Source of the DNA: Psychrobacter sp. PG1
Lineage (GTDB): Bacteria > Pseudomonadota > Gammaproteobacteria > Pseudomonadales > Moraxellaceae
Reading direction: 5' to 3'
Assembly (NCBI RefSeq): GCF_014897815.1
Contig: NZ_JABUZG010000055.1
Location: forward strand, 153,916-217,915
DNA: 64,000 nucleotides
In this document: positions 18,805-28,354 of the stretch, in pieces
Layout of the letters: each line of letters begins with the position of its first letter
How positions within the stretch are numbered: the stretch's first letter is position 1
Position numbers and translations under genes: made by a program
Notes under the pieces: model-generated
The model's database searches: none
What the model saw: only the letters and a program-made list of their open reading frames with translations
Told to the model about the DNA's origin: nothing

Positions 18805-19644
18805 TTATTCAATAACAATATACTTGCCAGTGTTTGGATCAACGACGCGTTGTTGAGTGCTGCTACTAGGAACACGAATGACTGGGAAGGTTTGATTGAT
18901 TTCAGTATTGTCGATGACATCCGCATCTGCTTCTTCACCAACGATTACAGTACGGTTAGCCTCGTCTTCGATAGCAATGGCTGTACCTGACGCTGTGTTT
19001 ACTCGCTTGATTTGATCTTTCGGTACGATGATGACTTCTTTGACACTATATTTAGTAGGGCGGATAACACGTGTGGTTTCAACGATGACAGGCTCTACAC
19101 GTCGATCTTCGATAATCGCGAGTTGTGCTTCTGGTGCTGTAGCTTCTTTTGTTTCGCTCATAATAGGCGTTGGAAACTTGGCACCAAAGTGGTTATCGCA
19201 CTGCTGCATGCTTAAACGTACTGGATTACCAGCTTTATCCATATAGACGTTGACAGGCATATCAGCGGCAATAGGGACGTATTTCCCAACCAATGCGCCT
19301 GACACACCGTAGCGACCATTTGACTGCCCAACCCCTAAATCACAAGCACCTGCTGAGTAATCACTGGCTGTTAAGTTGTTTGCATTGACCACTGTTTGAG
19401 GAATCATTACTTCAGACAAACGCATTTTTTTGACAGTCGCTTCACCTGCTTGGCGCTTTGGGTTTTGATAAGTATAAGGGGTATAAAATTTGGCCGAACC
19501 ATCTTTGACAGCGGTGACACACTCCTCATAACTGTCATAGCCAACATTGCCGTGGTTATCGGTAGTCATAGCGGCGTTAGCAGAGCTTGCAAACATAGCA
19601 AGACTGGATGTTATCACAGCAGCGGTTAATATATTCATTTTCAT
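18805..19644 (-). CDS. Exported protein of unknown function
   Basis: A 279-residue protein with a signal peptide (about residues 1-24, ANA cleavage before AMTTDN). Not recognised as a known domain. Visible features are four widely spaced cysteines in the mature part (EECVTAV, AGACDLG, MQQCDNHFG) that could form disulfides, the KKMRLSEVMIPQTVVNANN block, and a C-terminal half of repeated short valine-rich strands (VEPVIVETTRVIRP, VKEVIIVPKDQI, ANRTVIVGEEAD, FPVIRVPSS) suggesting beta structure. AAGGAAAC precedes the ATG. It follows a long gene-free stretch and points towards the acidic exported protein, which is on the same strand. Confidence 0.78.
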   Translation of the reverse strand: MKMNILTAAVITSSLAMFASSANAAMTTDNHGNVGYDSYEECVTAVKDGSAKFYTPYTYQNPKRQAGEATVKKMRLSEVMIPQTVVNANNLTASDYSAGACDLGVGQSNGRYGVSGALVGKYVPIAADMPVNVYMDKAGNPVRLSMQQCDNHFGAKFPTPIMSETKEATAPEAQLAIIEDRRVEPVIVETTRVIRPTKYSVKEVIIVPKDQIKRVNTASGTAIAIEDEANRTVIVGEEADADVIDNTEINQTFPVIRVPSSSTQQRVVDPNTGKYIVIE

Positions 19645-20118
19645 TGTTGTTTCCTTTTAATTAGATTGAGGTCTATTGATTTATTCCAAATTTATGATAA
19701 ATAAGTAAAACTTAATTTTTATTAATATGATTTTTATTGCACTAGAAAATTACTCTGACGCGCTTAAAGCCTAAATGAAATGTTAATGAGCCAATTATTC
19801 CTCTCGAAGCTGCTATGCAATATTGGATAAAAAAATATGAGGTAAAAAACTGCCTAACTTTTTTTATCCTACGTCATTCACTGCAATATGGCTGTGACAT
19901 TACTCTAGAAATGTGTAGCTTAATGTATTAAAAAGGCAAGAAGTGCCAATATCATTTACCAAAGAATCACGTTATTATTATTTATTAACAATCGCTCAAA
20001 AGATTGCAATCTGAATAATGAGAAAAAATAGGCAATAAAAAACCGTATCTCGTTGCTAAGATACGGTCATTATTTAGATATTAAGAAGTAGATTGCTTCG
20101 ATTTATATATGGGTAATC
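19645..20118. other. Gene-free region with terminator at its right end
   Basis: About 470 bp of AT-rich sequence with the promoter of the 279-residue exported protein at the left and the terminator of the oxidoreductase gene at the right. Nothing else recognised. Confidence 0.4.
20036..20067 (-). terminator. Intrinsic terminator of the saccharopine-dehydrogenase-like gene
   Basis: ACCGTATCT and AGATACGGT form a 9 bp stem with an 8-base loop; the minus strand then reads a T-run. Confidence 0.85.
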
Positions 20119-21405
20119 TTACGAATCGACAACTTCAAAACTAAGACCCGCATGCTCTTCTAAACGCGCTAGTAGATGATTACCCATGGCAGAGGCTGGC
20201 GTCCAAAAACCACCACCAACTTCTTCTTTGCTGATATCTTGTGCTAAGCATAACGCTGCTTGCGCTAGCATACGCGAGGTACTGCCGTAACCTGGATCTT
20301 TGTCACCCGTTACTTTCGTATTGATGGTGTCTTTATTAGCTGTTTCTCCAAAGAGGCGAATGTCAAAGTAGCCGTTTGCTTGCTCTTCTGCAGACGGACC
20401 AGAACCTGACTTGGGTAGCACGTGCTTAGCTAATAATTCACGGCTCGGTTTGACCATCATAGCAGTGGCAAATCCAAACAAGCCGGCGCTCATTGCATAG
20501 CTTGATAATTGACCTTTCACACCATCTTGCATCCACATTGCTTCGTCATATTTAAAGTCACGACCATATTCATAGCCAAGCAATTGGTTGGTGCGATGCA
20601 CGATACGGGTATTGATACTGGCCATGACAAAAGGCGCAAGCCAGCGTTTGTGCTCACTATCGTATTCTGGCTTACTGACATTAACTTGGCGCACGTTTGG
20701 CGCATCTTTATCATCGTTGAGTAGATAAGGATTTGCTACCTGCTTACGACGTGACTTGTCCTTTCCAACTTCTTCAAAAATAGTCGCCATCGAGGCAATG
20801 GTGCCACCCGATAGACCGCCTTTCGCCGCTTTGACACGCATATGAATCACATCACAAGCGCGACCAAATTTTTCTTCTGCTTGGATTTGGGTAAAGTAGA
20901 CGCCCAAATCCGATGGAATCGAATCAAAGCCACATGAGTTGACAATACGAGCGCCGCTTTGCTTTGCCGCGTCCTGATACTTGTCCATCATATCTTTGAT
21001 AAAGATAGCTTCACCAGTGAGGTCGACATAATCTGTCCCATGAGTGGTACAAGATTTGATCAACGGCTCACCGTATTTGAGATAAGGGCCGACGGTTGAA
21101 ATGATGACTTGGGTTTGTTTGGTCATCTCATCAAGGCTGTCCGCATCGTCACTATTAGCAAGAATAATATCGACGGTGCTGCCAAGTTTAGATTGCAATT
21201 CGTTCAGTTTTGCTTCATCACGCCCAGCAATCGCCCACGTGACATCGGCGCCATCTTTGTCTTTAGTATTAGATAAAAACTCTGTTAAATAGTGTGCTGT
21301 GATTTGACCAACAAAGCTGGTTGCACCATATAAGACGACCGCGTAAGGACGATTTTCATCGTTGTTCTGTCGTGGATTGTTTGCAGTATCCGTATTGGTA
21401 TCCAT
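20119..21405 (-). CDS. Saccharopine dehydrogenase-like NAD(P)-binding oxidoreductase
   Basis: A protein of the saccharopine dehydrogenase / trans-acting enoyl reductase superfamily (COG3268 type). The N-terminal Rossmann motif is VVLYGATSFVGQITAHYL, preceded by about 20 polar residues, and is followed by AGRDEAKLNELQSKLG and VISTVGPYLKYGEPLIKSC, then YVDLTGEAIFIKDM and SCGFDSIPSDLGVYF, all standard for this group. The 428-residue length is normal. Bacterial members are poorly characterised; mycobacterial relatives act in lipid synthesis, so the substrate here is unknown. No operon partner is evident. Confidence 0.82.
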   Translation of the reverse strand: MDTNTDTANNPRQNNDENRPYAVVLYGATSFVGQITAHYLTEFLSNTKDKDGADVTWAIAGRDEAKLNELQSKLGSTVDIILANSDDADSLDEMTKQTQVIISTVGPYLKYGEPLIKSCTTHGTDYVDLTGEAIFIKDMMDKYQDAAKQSGARIVNSCGFDSIPSDLGVYFTQIQAEEKFGRACDVIHMRVKAAKGGLSGGTIASMATIFEEVGKDKSRRKQVANPYLLNDDKDAPNVRQVNVSKPEYDSEHKRWLAPFVMASINTRIVHRTNQLLGYEYGRDFKYDEAMWMQDGVKGQLSSYAMSAGLFGFATAMMVKPSRELLAKHVLPKSGSGPSAEEQANGYFDIRLFGETANKDTINTKVTGDKDPGYGSTSRMLAQAALCLAQDISKEEVGGGFWTPASAMGNHLLARLEEHAGLSFEVVDS

Positions 21406-21909
21406 ATTTATTATCCTTAATAGATGTTTTGATGAGTCGTGTGACGTTTAAAATTTGTTGCCATTTAACAGTCAGAGTTTGAGGTCTGATTTTTTGATAG
21501 CAATCAGGCAGATATATTAAAGTATTTTTGACCAGTAAAAATGACTTGTAAGTTACTGTTTATAGCAGATTATATGATGGAAATGTTGACGGCTAAGTAA
21601 TAACTAACCATCTATACACATAACTCCCATAAAGAGATGAAAAAAAGGTTCGATGTTAAGATTTGCTACAAAGGTTACATAACCTACCGATATCATTACC
21701 AAAATGAACGTTTTCTAAAGATAAATATTGCTAATCTATGGTCGTAAGCAGTAATAATGGTGAAAAACTAATAAGTATTAAAAAAACAAAAAGGAACCTT
21801 AGAGAGAGCAAGGCAGTCATTAATAATAGTAATTATTTCTTATTAATAATTGTCCATTGCATCAACCTAAATATCTGGTTTTCTAATAATAATTTTTAAG
21901 GAGAAGGTT
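21406..21909. other. Gene-free divergent region
   Basis: About 500 bp between the divergent oxidoreductase and DUF1328 genes, AT-rich, with no coding potential or repeat recognised. Confidence 0.4.
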
Positions 21910-22065
21910 ATGTTTCGCTGGGCTATTATTTTTGCCGTGATCGCACTGTTAGCAAGTTTATTGGGTTTTGGCGGTGTCGCAGGATTGTCTGCTAATTTGG
22001 CATATATTTTCTTAGCAGTCGCTGTCATTCTATTTATTGTGGCATTTGTAAGCCGCAAGATGTAA
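21910..22065 (+). CDS. DUF1328 (YtjA-like) small membrane protein
   Basis: A 51-residue protein starting [20 protein letters not shown] and continuing [19 protein letters not shown], which matches the DUF1328/YtjA family (E. coli YtjA, 53 residues). It has two hydrophobic helices separated by a Gly-rich turn and ends in a basic RKM, so it should sit in the inner membrane. AAGGAGAAGG immediately precedes the ATG, an unusually strong ribosome site, and an intrinsic terminator follows 25 bp after the stop, so it is a monocistronic unit. Function is unknown; related genes are stress-induced in enterobacteria. Confidence 0.9.
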   Translation: MFRWAIIFAVIALLASLLGFGGVAGLSANLAYIFLAVAVILFIVAFVSRKM

Positions 22066-22089
22066 TTAATACCTGTAAATTGTTAAATA

Positions 22090-22118
22090 AAAAAAGTCCT
22101 CAATTGAGGACTTTTTTT
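22090..22118 (+). terminator. Intrinsic terminator of the DUF1328 gene
   Basis: AAAGTCCTCAA and TTGAGGACTTT form a perfect palindromic stem followed by a T-run. Confidence 0.88.
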
Positions 22119-22181
22119 GGTATTTAATAATGTATTTACTAATAAAGGATTTTTATAAACATTATAAAAACAAACACATCA

Positions 22182-22574
<393 letters not shown>

Positions 22575-22870
22575 TTACGAAACTTCAATCCTCTTTTTCA
22601 GCTATATCATTGACGCTATTACATCACTGTAAAGACCTTTTATTCTATCGGCATTATAGGTCAGAAAACCCGCCTATATTTGCTATCTTGCCATATATTC
22701 AAAGATAAATATACGAGGGCAGATAGCAAATAAATAGGAGGGTAGTAGCGTATTAACGCTTCAATTTTATTAGCCAAGTTGAACCATAATAAATGCTTAA
22801 AACCTTTCTAAAGAAACTATGACGCTTACTAGCATACTGCATTTTCTATGGCTTATTGCTAAAGAGTGGA

Positions 22871-23164
22871 CTATAGCAAGTCTTGGTAATCAGGATGTTT
22901 GCTGATATATGACGAGACAAATGAGCACTGTGGTATCACTTTTTTATTCTGTTCACGAGCATAGTTGAGGGCATGCTTGACCAATGCTGAGCCAATACCG
23001 CGCCCGCCTAGCTCCTGAGGTACGATAGTATGATCATAAACTAATGTATCGTCACGCTCTTGATAGCTAATATAGCCAGTATGACCGTCAATAGAGGTCT
23101 CAAAGCGTTTAGCCTGTTCATCATGGGTGATGGTTAGGTTTTGTTCAGAGTCTTGATTTTTCAT
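22871..23164 (-). CDS. Small GNAT-type N-acetyltransferase (YjdJ-like)
   Basis: A 97-residue protein of the short Gcn5-like acetyltransferase group. The acetyl-CoA-binding segment is VPQELGGRGIGSALVKHALNY, followed by KKVIPQCSFVSSYISKHPDY, the typical C-terminal block with Cys and Tyr. The N-terminal half has the strand pair DGHTGYISYQERDDTLVYDHT. GGAGAATATCC precedes the ATG. The substrate is unknown. It stands alone between phhB and the desaturase gene. Confidence 0.88.
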   Translation of the reverse strand: MKNQDSEQNLTITHDEQAKRFETSIDGHTGYISYQERDDTLVYDHTIVPQELGGRGIGSALVKHALNYAREQNKKVIPQCSFVSSYISKHPDYQDLL

Positions 23165-23386
23165 GGATATTCTCCGTTATTATTGATTGTTATCATTAAA
23201 TATTATTGGTTTTTTTTAGTATGGATCAAGCGTATTTTTAAATGAAAAAAGCTTGAATGACCGAATAGATTATTCACTAAAGTATGAGTCCCTTCGATTC
23301 ACATTTATAGTTCTTTAGCGTAAGAGTCGATAGAGTAAATGTTAAGACTAAAGGGGTCGACCAGTGGTCTCCATATGAGCTGCACA

Positions 23387-24736
23387 TCAAGCATAAAATA
23401 AGGCTTGGCGCATGACAGGGGGAAGATATTTACCTAATCCACGTATAGCGGGCAGCTCTTTTGGTCTTTCTGTTACGGCATGATTTGTTTCAAGGATTGA
23501 CGTAGTTTGTGAATGTAAATAAGACTGCCATTCTTCAGCACTTGGCTTGCTAAAGTGGCGGATACGTCCCAGCATTTGCCGGAATTGTGTACCAAAACGT
23601 CCAGTATTATAGGGTAGATTGTACTTGCGGCATATTGCCTGTAATTGTGGTGCGATACGAGCATAGTGACTGGCTGGCATGTCAGGGAAGATATGGTGCT
23701 CGATTTGATGCGATAAATTTCCCGTCAAAATATGAAACAGCTTACCGCCTTGAATATTGCTGGAGCCCAGAATTTGACGCACATACCAGTCACCTTTAGT
23801 CTCATCGGCATCGAGATGGCTATAGATATGGGCTTGTTCGGTAAAGTGTCCACAGAATATCACCGCCCATGTCCACAGATTACGAGCGATATTGGCAGTA
23901 ACATTACCGCTCAGTGTGGTCATAGCACTACCTCGACCTAATGTTCGCCCTGCTAACGTGGGTAGTACAATATGATCTTTGCCCACTTGCCGGGCGATTT
24001 TGGCAAATAATGCGCGAGATTTCTGTTGCATGGTTTGGTGTCGATCAGGGGAGTCCGCGTATTCGTCGACACTGATTTGAATATCATGAAAGGCGACCGC
24101 CCACTCAAAACCTAGAGCCAATATCGCTGTTTTAAACATATTATGGCGGTCGCTTGGCGTCCAAGGTTGCTCATCAGTCACGCGAATTAAGTGATAGCCA
24201 ACATCATGGTCACGACCAACGATATTGGTAAAAGTATGATGCAAGTAATTATGAGAGTGTTGCCACAATGGGGCAGGACAGACAATATCCCAATCAAACT
24301 TTTGGCTATTGAGATACGGGTGCTGCATCCAGTCATACTGACCATGCATGACATTATGCCCAAGTTCCATATTGTTTAGAATTTTGCTGAGACTCAGTAG
24401 TGAGGTACCCAATAACCAAGTCGCGACAATTTTACGTTTTGACTGCAGGCATCCAGCCGCTGCCAGTAAGCCACGCGCTGTCATTTCACTATAGACTACC
24501 GCGGCATACACTCGTTTAATGTATCGTGCGTCATCACTACCTAACGAATCCATCACGCTTCGGTAAAGCACATTTAATTCATGAGCGAGGGCATCAGATT
24601 GCGCCTTTGGTAAGGGCGCTCCTGTCAACGTTGGGTAGCGAGTCAACTGCTTTGCTTTCTGCTGTTTTGCATCAGTTAGTGGGGTCAAAACGGGTACAGC
24701 AGATTGTGCCATAGTGACGGGTGGTAGCAAGCGCAT
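23387..24736 (-). CDS. Membrane fatty-acid desaturase (acyl-CoA or acyl-lipid)
   Basis: An integral-membrane di-iron desaturase. The three histidine boxes are present: HNVMH at residues 127-131, HSHNYLHH at 160-167, and HQIEHH at 343-348. The QIEHH form of box 3 places it with front-end-like or DesA3/DesB-type enzymes. Hydrophobic segments lie around residues 104-120 and 285-305. AAGGATT precedes the ATG. Upstream on the same strand is a flavin/2Fe-2S reductase, the natural electron donor, 150 bp away. The pair resembles DesB-DesC of Pseudomonas, where growth conditions and a TetR regulator set unsaturated fatty acid levels; no such regulator adjoins here. It would act in membrane fluidity control. 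Confidence 0.9.
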   Translation of the reverse strand: MRLLPPVTMAQSAVPVLTPLTDAKQQKAKQLTRYPTLTGAPLPKAQSDALAHELNVLYRSVMDSLGSDDARYIKRVYAAVVYSEMTARGLLAAAGCLQSKRKIVATWLLGTSLLSLSKILNNMELGHNVMHGQYDWMQHPYLNSQKFDWDIVCPAPLWQHSHNYLHHTFTNIVGRDHDVGYHLIRVTDEQPWTPSDRHNMFKTAILALGFEWAVAFHDIQISVDEYADSPDRHQTMQQKSRALFAKIARQVGKDHIVLPTLAGRTLGRGSAMTTLSGNVTANIARNLWTWAVIFCGHFTEQAHIYSHLDADETKGDWYVRQILGSSNIQGGKLFHILTGNLSHQIEHHIFPDMPASHYARIAPQLQAICRKYNLPYNTGRFGTQFRQMLGRIRHFSKPSAEEWQSYLHSQTTSILETNHAVTERPKELPAIRGLGKYLPPVMRQALFYA

Positions 24737-24886
24737 AAATAATCCTTAACCGAAATGGTACGGAGAGTCGGTACTGGGTTCGGTTCAATAAGTTGTTTGA
24801 GTTTTTTACCGTAGGCTATAAGGTAACAGCAGGCTGTGTTTTTATCTTATGAGCCGTTATGAGCATTTATTTTTATCACCGTGTTG

Positions 24887-26110
24887 CTAAATATCTAGCA
24901 CCACATCAGTCATGGCAATGTTGATGCAAGTTTGAATAGATTCATAACCATCACTGCTTATTTTTCCTGTGTGAATATTTTTGACCACACCGCTGACTTT
25001 ATTGCAGCGACACAACTGGCAGATACCTTGTCTACAACCATGCGCTAAGCGAATTCCTGCGTCCTCTGCGGCATTCAATAATGTCGTGCTACTATCAAAC
25101 TGCCGTTGCCTCGCCCGTAAATAAACAGTATGTTGTGCTGTATATTTCTTTCTATCGAGCGCCTGTTTGTTATCAAAATTGAAATCAGGCAGCGCATGAC
25201 CAAAGTTTTCTACAATGATATTATCGCGCAGGTTTTTATTGTGCGGTAAGGTTACCTTCGCCGCTGCTTTATATAAGCCAGTCAACAGAGCCTGTGACCC
25301 GCATGCAAATATTTGCGTATCTGCCAGCGGTAAGTTCAATGCCAACAAACTGTCTACGCTCAAGTGTCGCTTGCCAGCCAAATAAGTATCAGATTTCTCG
25401 GTATTGACCAGATGATAGGTGAAAGCTGGATACGCTGTGCTCAGTTGTTGCCATTGGTTTTTGAACGCGAGCATTTCAGTGCGACTGTAATATAGCAACG
25501 TCACCTGATGTCCGTTGTCCAGTGCTTGCGTGATGAGCCCTAACATGGGCGTAATACCGCTGCCACCCGCGATAAATAATAAAGAAGTAGGCTTTTCGGC
25601 AGCTGATTTTGTCTGTACCTTTATAGATGATTGTGCCAAAGTGAAAGAGCCACTGGGGACACTACTGTTGATGACACTGCCAAGTGCCATATGTTTGGTT
25701 AAATAATCCGAAACCAAGCCTTGTGGCTTAATAGCAATAGTAACCGCAAGATAAGGGGGTTGCTTTTTGCTATCGCCACTATTAATACTGTTGCCAGTAG
25801 TAACGTCGTGCCACCAGAGCGGTTGGTGCGCCAAACCTAATAATGAATAGCTGCGCTGATGATACACACCTTCAATAAGAAGGCTTAAGTTAAGATGTTG
25901 ACCACCCTGCCAACCACGTTGCGGACTCACTAATTGCCGTCGAAAAGCATGATTGGTCTCAAATCTGAGCGCTATTAAGTCATCGCTAAGGGTATACCGC
26001 GCAACAAGTCGCAGCTTTGGGACAGTGAAAGACCAAAACGGCTGTAAGTGTGATCCAATAAAATCGATAAATGCATGTTGAATCATTTCAGGACGATAGC
26101 CGTTGGTCAT
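24887..26110 (-). CDS. Ferredoxin-NAD(P)H reductase with C-terminal 2Fe-2S domain (DesC-like)
   Basis: An electron-transfer protein in three parts: an FAD-binding domain (residues ~30-150, with HLNLSLLIEGVYHQRSYSL as the flavin motif), an NAD(P)H-binding domain (LLFIAGGSGITPMLGLI and IFACGSQALLTGLY), and a plant-type ferredoxin domain whose cluster ligands are C359, C364, C367 and C395 (CRQGICQLC...QTC). It most likely supplies electrons to the desaturase encoded just downstream. An N-terminal segment of about 30 residues precedes the flavin domain. No strong ribosome site is visible before the ATG. Confidence 0.9.
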   Translation of the reverse strand: MTNGYRPEMIQHAFIDFIGSHLQPFWSFTVPKLRLVARYTLSDDLIALRFETNHAFRRQLVSPQRGWQGGQHLNLSLLIEGVYHQRSYSLLGLAHQPLWWHDVTTGNSINSGDSKKQPPYLAVTIAIKPQGLVSDYLTKHMALGSVINSSVPSGSFTLAQSSIKVQTKSAAEKPTSLLFIAGGSGITPMLGLITQALDNGHQVTLLYYSRTEMLAFKNQWQQLSTAYPAFTYHLVNTEKSDTYLAGKRHLSVDSLLALNLPLADTQIFACGSQALLTGLYKAAAKVTLPHNKNLRDNIIVENFGHALPDFNFDNKQALDRKKYTAQHTVYLRARQRQFDSSTTLLNAAEDAGIRLAHGCRQGICQLCRCNKVSGVVKNIHTGKISSDGYESIQTCINIAMTDVVLDI

Positions 26111-26547
26111 ATTATCAGTACCTTTGTTAATACTATCAAAATGATTGACGTCATAAATAGTGTGTTCACCTGTGCACCAATTTAGCGGATATCACTTAGG
26201 TCAGGTCGAGTGAATCTGTTAAGTTATCCTAACATGCTAACGGCTATTGATTAAATTTGCGAAAGTTTTGATGCTATTTTTTGTGGTCTTTATAAAACAG
26301 TTATAAGTCAGAATGTTAAGCGAAACGGTTCGATAGTAGGTTTCGTTACCGCTTTTAGCTAGAAAGCTGAGCACTCTGTGACAAAAGCCGTAAAACAATC
26401 GTTAAAACAATCTGTTGGCTTGCAGGGTATGCGCCACAATGCGATAATGGCTTATAATTTGTAACCCTGATTTTGAGGTGCAGCACGCTTGGCATCATTG
26501 CTAAGTATGATTCGCTTGCCTCTTTTATGCAGTCTATCGGAGTGTTA
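26111..26547. other. Divergent region between reductase and ettA
   Basis: About 440 bp with the promoters of both genes. A TATAAT at 26453-26458 points towards ettA but lacks a matching -35. Nothing else recognised. Confidence 0.4.
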
Positions 26548-28209
26548 ATGGCTCAATATATTTACACGATGAACAACGTGTCAAAACTTGTTCCGCCTAA
26601 GCGTGAAATTTTAAAAAATATTAACTTATCATTTTTCCCAGGTGCCAAAATCGGTGTCCTAGGTATCAATGGTTCAGGTAAATCAACCTTGCTACGCATT
26701 ATGGCGGGTGTGGATACTGAATTTAGTGGTGAAGCACGCGCGCAAACTGGCACCAAAATTGGTTATTTGCCGCAGGAACCACAGCTTGACGACAGCAAAG
26801 ACGTACGTGGTAACGTCGAAGACGGTATGCGTGAAGCCTTAGATGCGCTCGCACGTTTAGATGCTATTTATGCAGAATACGCTGAACCTGATGCTGACTT
26901 TGATAAGCTTGCTGAAGAACAAGGCAAGATGGAAGACATCATTCAAGCGTGGGATGCCCATAACTTAAATACCCAGCTTGAAAAAGCCGCCGATGCCCTA
27001 CGTCTGCCACCTTGGGATGCGGATGTGAGTAAGCTGTCTGGTGGTGAAAAACGCCGTGTGGCACTATGCCGTTTGCTATTGTCACGCCCTGATATGCTGT
27101 TACTTGACGAACCAACCAACCATTTGGACGCTGAGTCCGTAGCATGGTTAGAGCAGTTCTTGCAGAACTACAGCGGTACAATCGTTGCCATTACCCATGA
27201 TAGGTATTTCCTAGACAACGTTGCTCAGTGGATTTTGGAGCTAGATCGTGGCCATGGTTATCCGTATGAAGGCAACTATACAGAGTGGCTCGAACAAAAG
27301 AACACCCGTTTAGAGCAGCAGAATAAGCAAGAAGAATCATTTGCTAAAGCGCTGAAAAAAGAGCTTGATTGGATTCGTAAAAACCAAAAAGGTCAACAAG
27401 CCAAGTCTAAATCTCGTGTACAGCGCTTTGAAGAGTTGAACTCAACAGAGTTCCAGCAGCGCAATGAGACAGCTGAAATTTATATTCCGCCTGGTCCACG
27501 TTTAGGTAATAAAGTCATTGAAGTGAATAACATCTCCAAATCATTTGGTGATCGTCTGCTTTATGAAAACTTAAGCTTTAACGTGCCAGCTGGTGCTATT
27601 GTCGGTATCATCGGTCCAAACGGTGCGGGTAAAACTACACTGTTTAACATGATTACTGAGCGTGATACGCCAGATACGGGTTCAGTCGATTTGGGCGAAA
27701 GTGTCAAAGTCGCTTATGTTGGTCAGGTACGTGATAACTTAGATGACAGCAAAACCGTTTGGGAAGAAGTGTCTGACGGTCTTGATATTATTACGGTTGG
27801 CGATTACACCACGCCAAGTCGTGCTTATATCGGTCGCTTTAACTTCAAAGGCTCAGATCAGCAAAAGCACGTCGGTCAATTGTCTGGCGGTGAGCGTAAC
27901 CGCTTGCAGCTTGCTAAGACATTGAAGCAGGGCGCGAACGTATTGCTCCTTGATGAACCGTCAAACGATTTGGACATTGAAACCTTACGTGCGCTAGAAG
28001 ATGCGATCCAGGTCTTCCCAGGTACGGTCATGGTCGTCTCGCATGATCGCTGGTTCCTTGACCGTATCGCCACTCATATCTTGGCGTTCGAAGATGAAGG
28101 CCCAGTTTGGTTCGATGGTAACTATTCTGAGTTTGAAACGTATCGCAAAAAGACGATGGGTGATGCTGCCACTCCTAAGCGTATGAAATATAAAAAGATT
28201 TCGACCTAG
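26548..28209 (+). CDS. ettA: Energy-dependent translational throttle protein EttA (ABC-F)
   Basis: EttA binds the ribosomal E site and gates entry into elongation according to the ATP/ADP ratio. Two ABC cassettes are present: Walker A GINGSGKST at residues 39-47 and GPNGAGKTT in the second half, with signature motifs KLSGGEKRRVALCRLLL and QLSGGERNRLQLAKTLK and Walker B LLLDEPTNHLD and LLLDEPSNDLD. The arm and P-site-tRNA-interaction linker lie between them (KNQKGQQAKSKSRVQRFEEL). The ATG at 26548 gives 553 residues (E. coli 555) and begins MAQYIYTMNNVSKLVPPKR like the family; GGAG lies upstream. An in-frame TTG at 26473 would add 25 unmatched residues. Confidence 0.96.
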   Translation: MAQYIYTMNNVSKLVPPKREILKNINLSFFPGAKIGVLGINGSGKSTLLRIMAGVDTEFSGEARAQTGTKIGYLPQEPQLDDSKDVRGNVEDGMREALDALARLDAIYAEYAEPDADFDKLAEEQGKMEDIIQAWDAHNLNTQLEKAADALRLPPWDADVSKLSGGEKRRVALCRLLLSRPDMLLLDEPTNHLDAESVAWLEQFLQNYSGTIVAITHDRYFLDNVAQWILELDRGHGYPYEGNYTEWLEQKNTRLEQQNKQEESFAKALKKELDWIRKNQKGQQAKSKSRVQRFEELNSTEFQQRNETAEIYIPPGPRLGNKVIEVNNISKSFGDRLLYENLSFNVPAGAIVGIIGPNGAGKTTLFNMITERDTPDTGSVDLGESVKVAYVGQVRDNLDDSKTVWEEVSDGLDIITVGDYTTPSRAYIGRFNFKGSDQQKHVGQLSGGERNRLQLAKTLKQGANVLLLDEPSNDLDIETLRALEDAIQVFPGTVMVVSHDRWFLDRIATHILAFEDEGPVWFDGNYSEFETYRKKTMGDAATPKRMKYKKIST

Positions 28210-28270
28210 GACTGTTATTTAAAAAGTAGTTGTTAAAAAAAAACTATTTAGAAATTTCAAATTTAAAGAT

Positions 28271-28307
28271 AAAAAAAGACCTCTAATCAATTAGAGGTCT
28301 TTTTTTG
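28271..28307. terminator. Terminator between ettA and plsB
   Basis: AAAGACCTCTAAT and ATTAGAGGTCTTT form a long stem flanked by A- and T-runs. It can act in both directions for convergent ettA and plsB. Confidence 0.9.
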
Positions 28308-28354
28308 CTCGATATATTTAGTTTAGCTCATTAAATATTGTAGCTGTTTACAAA

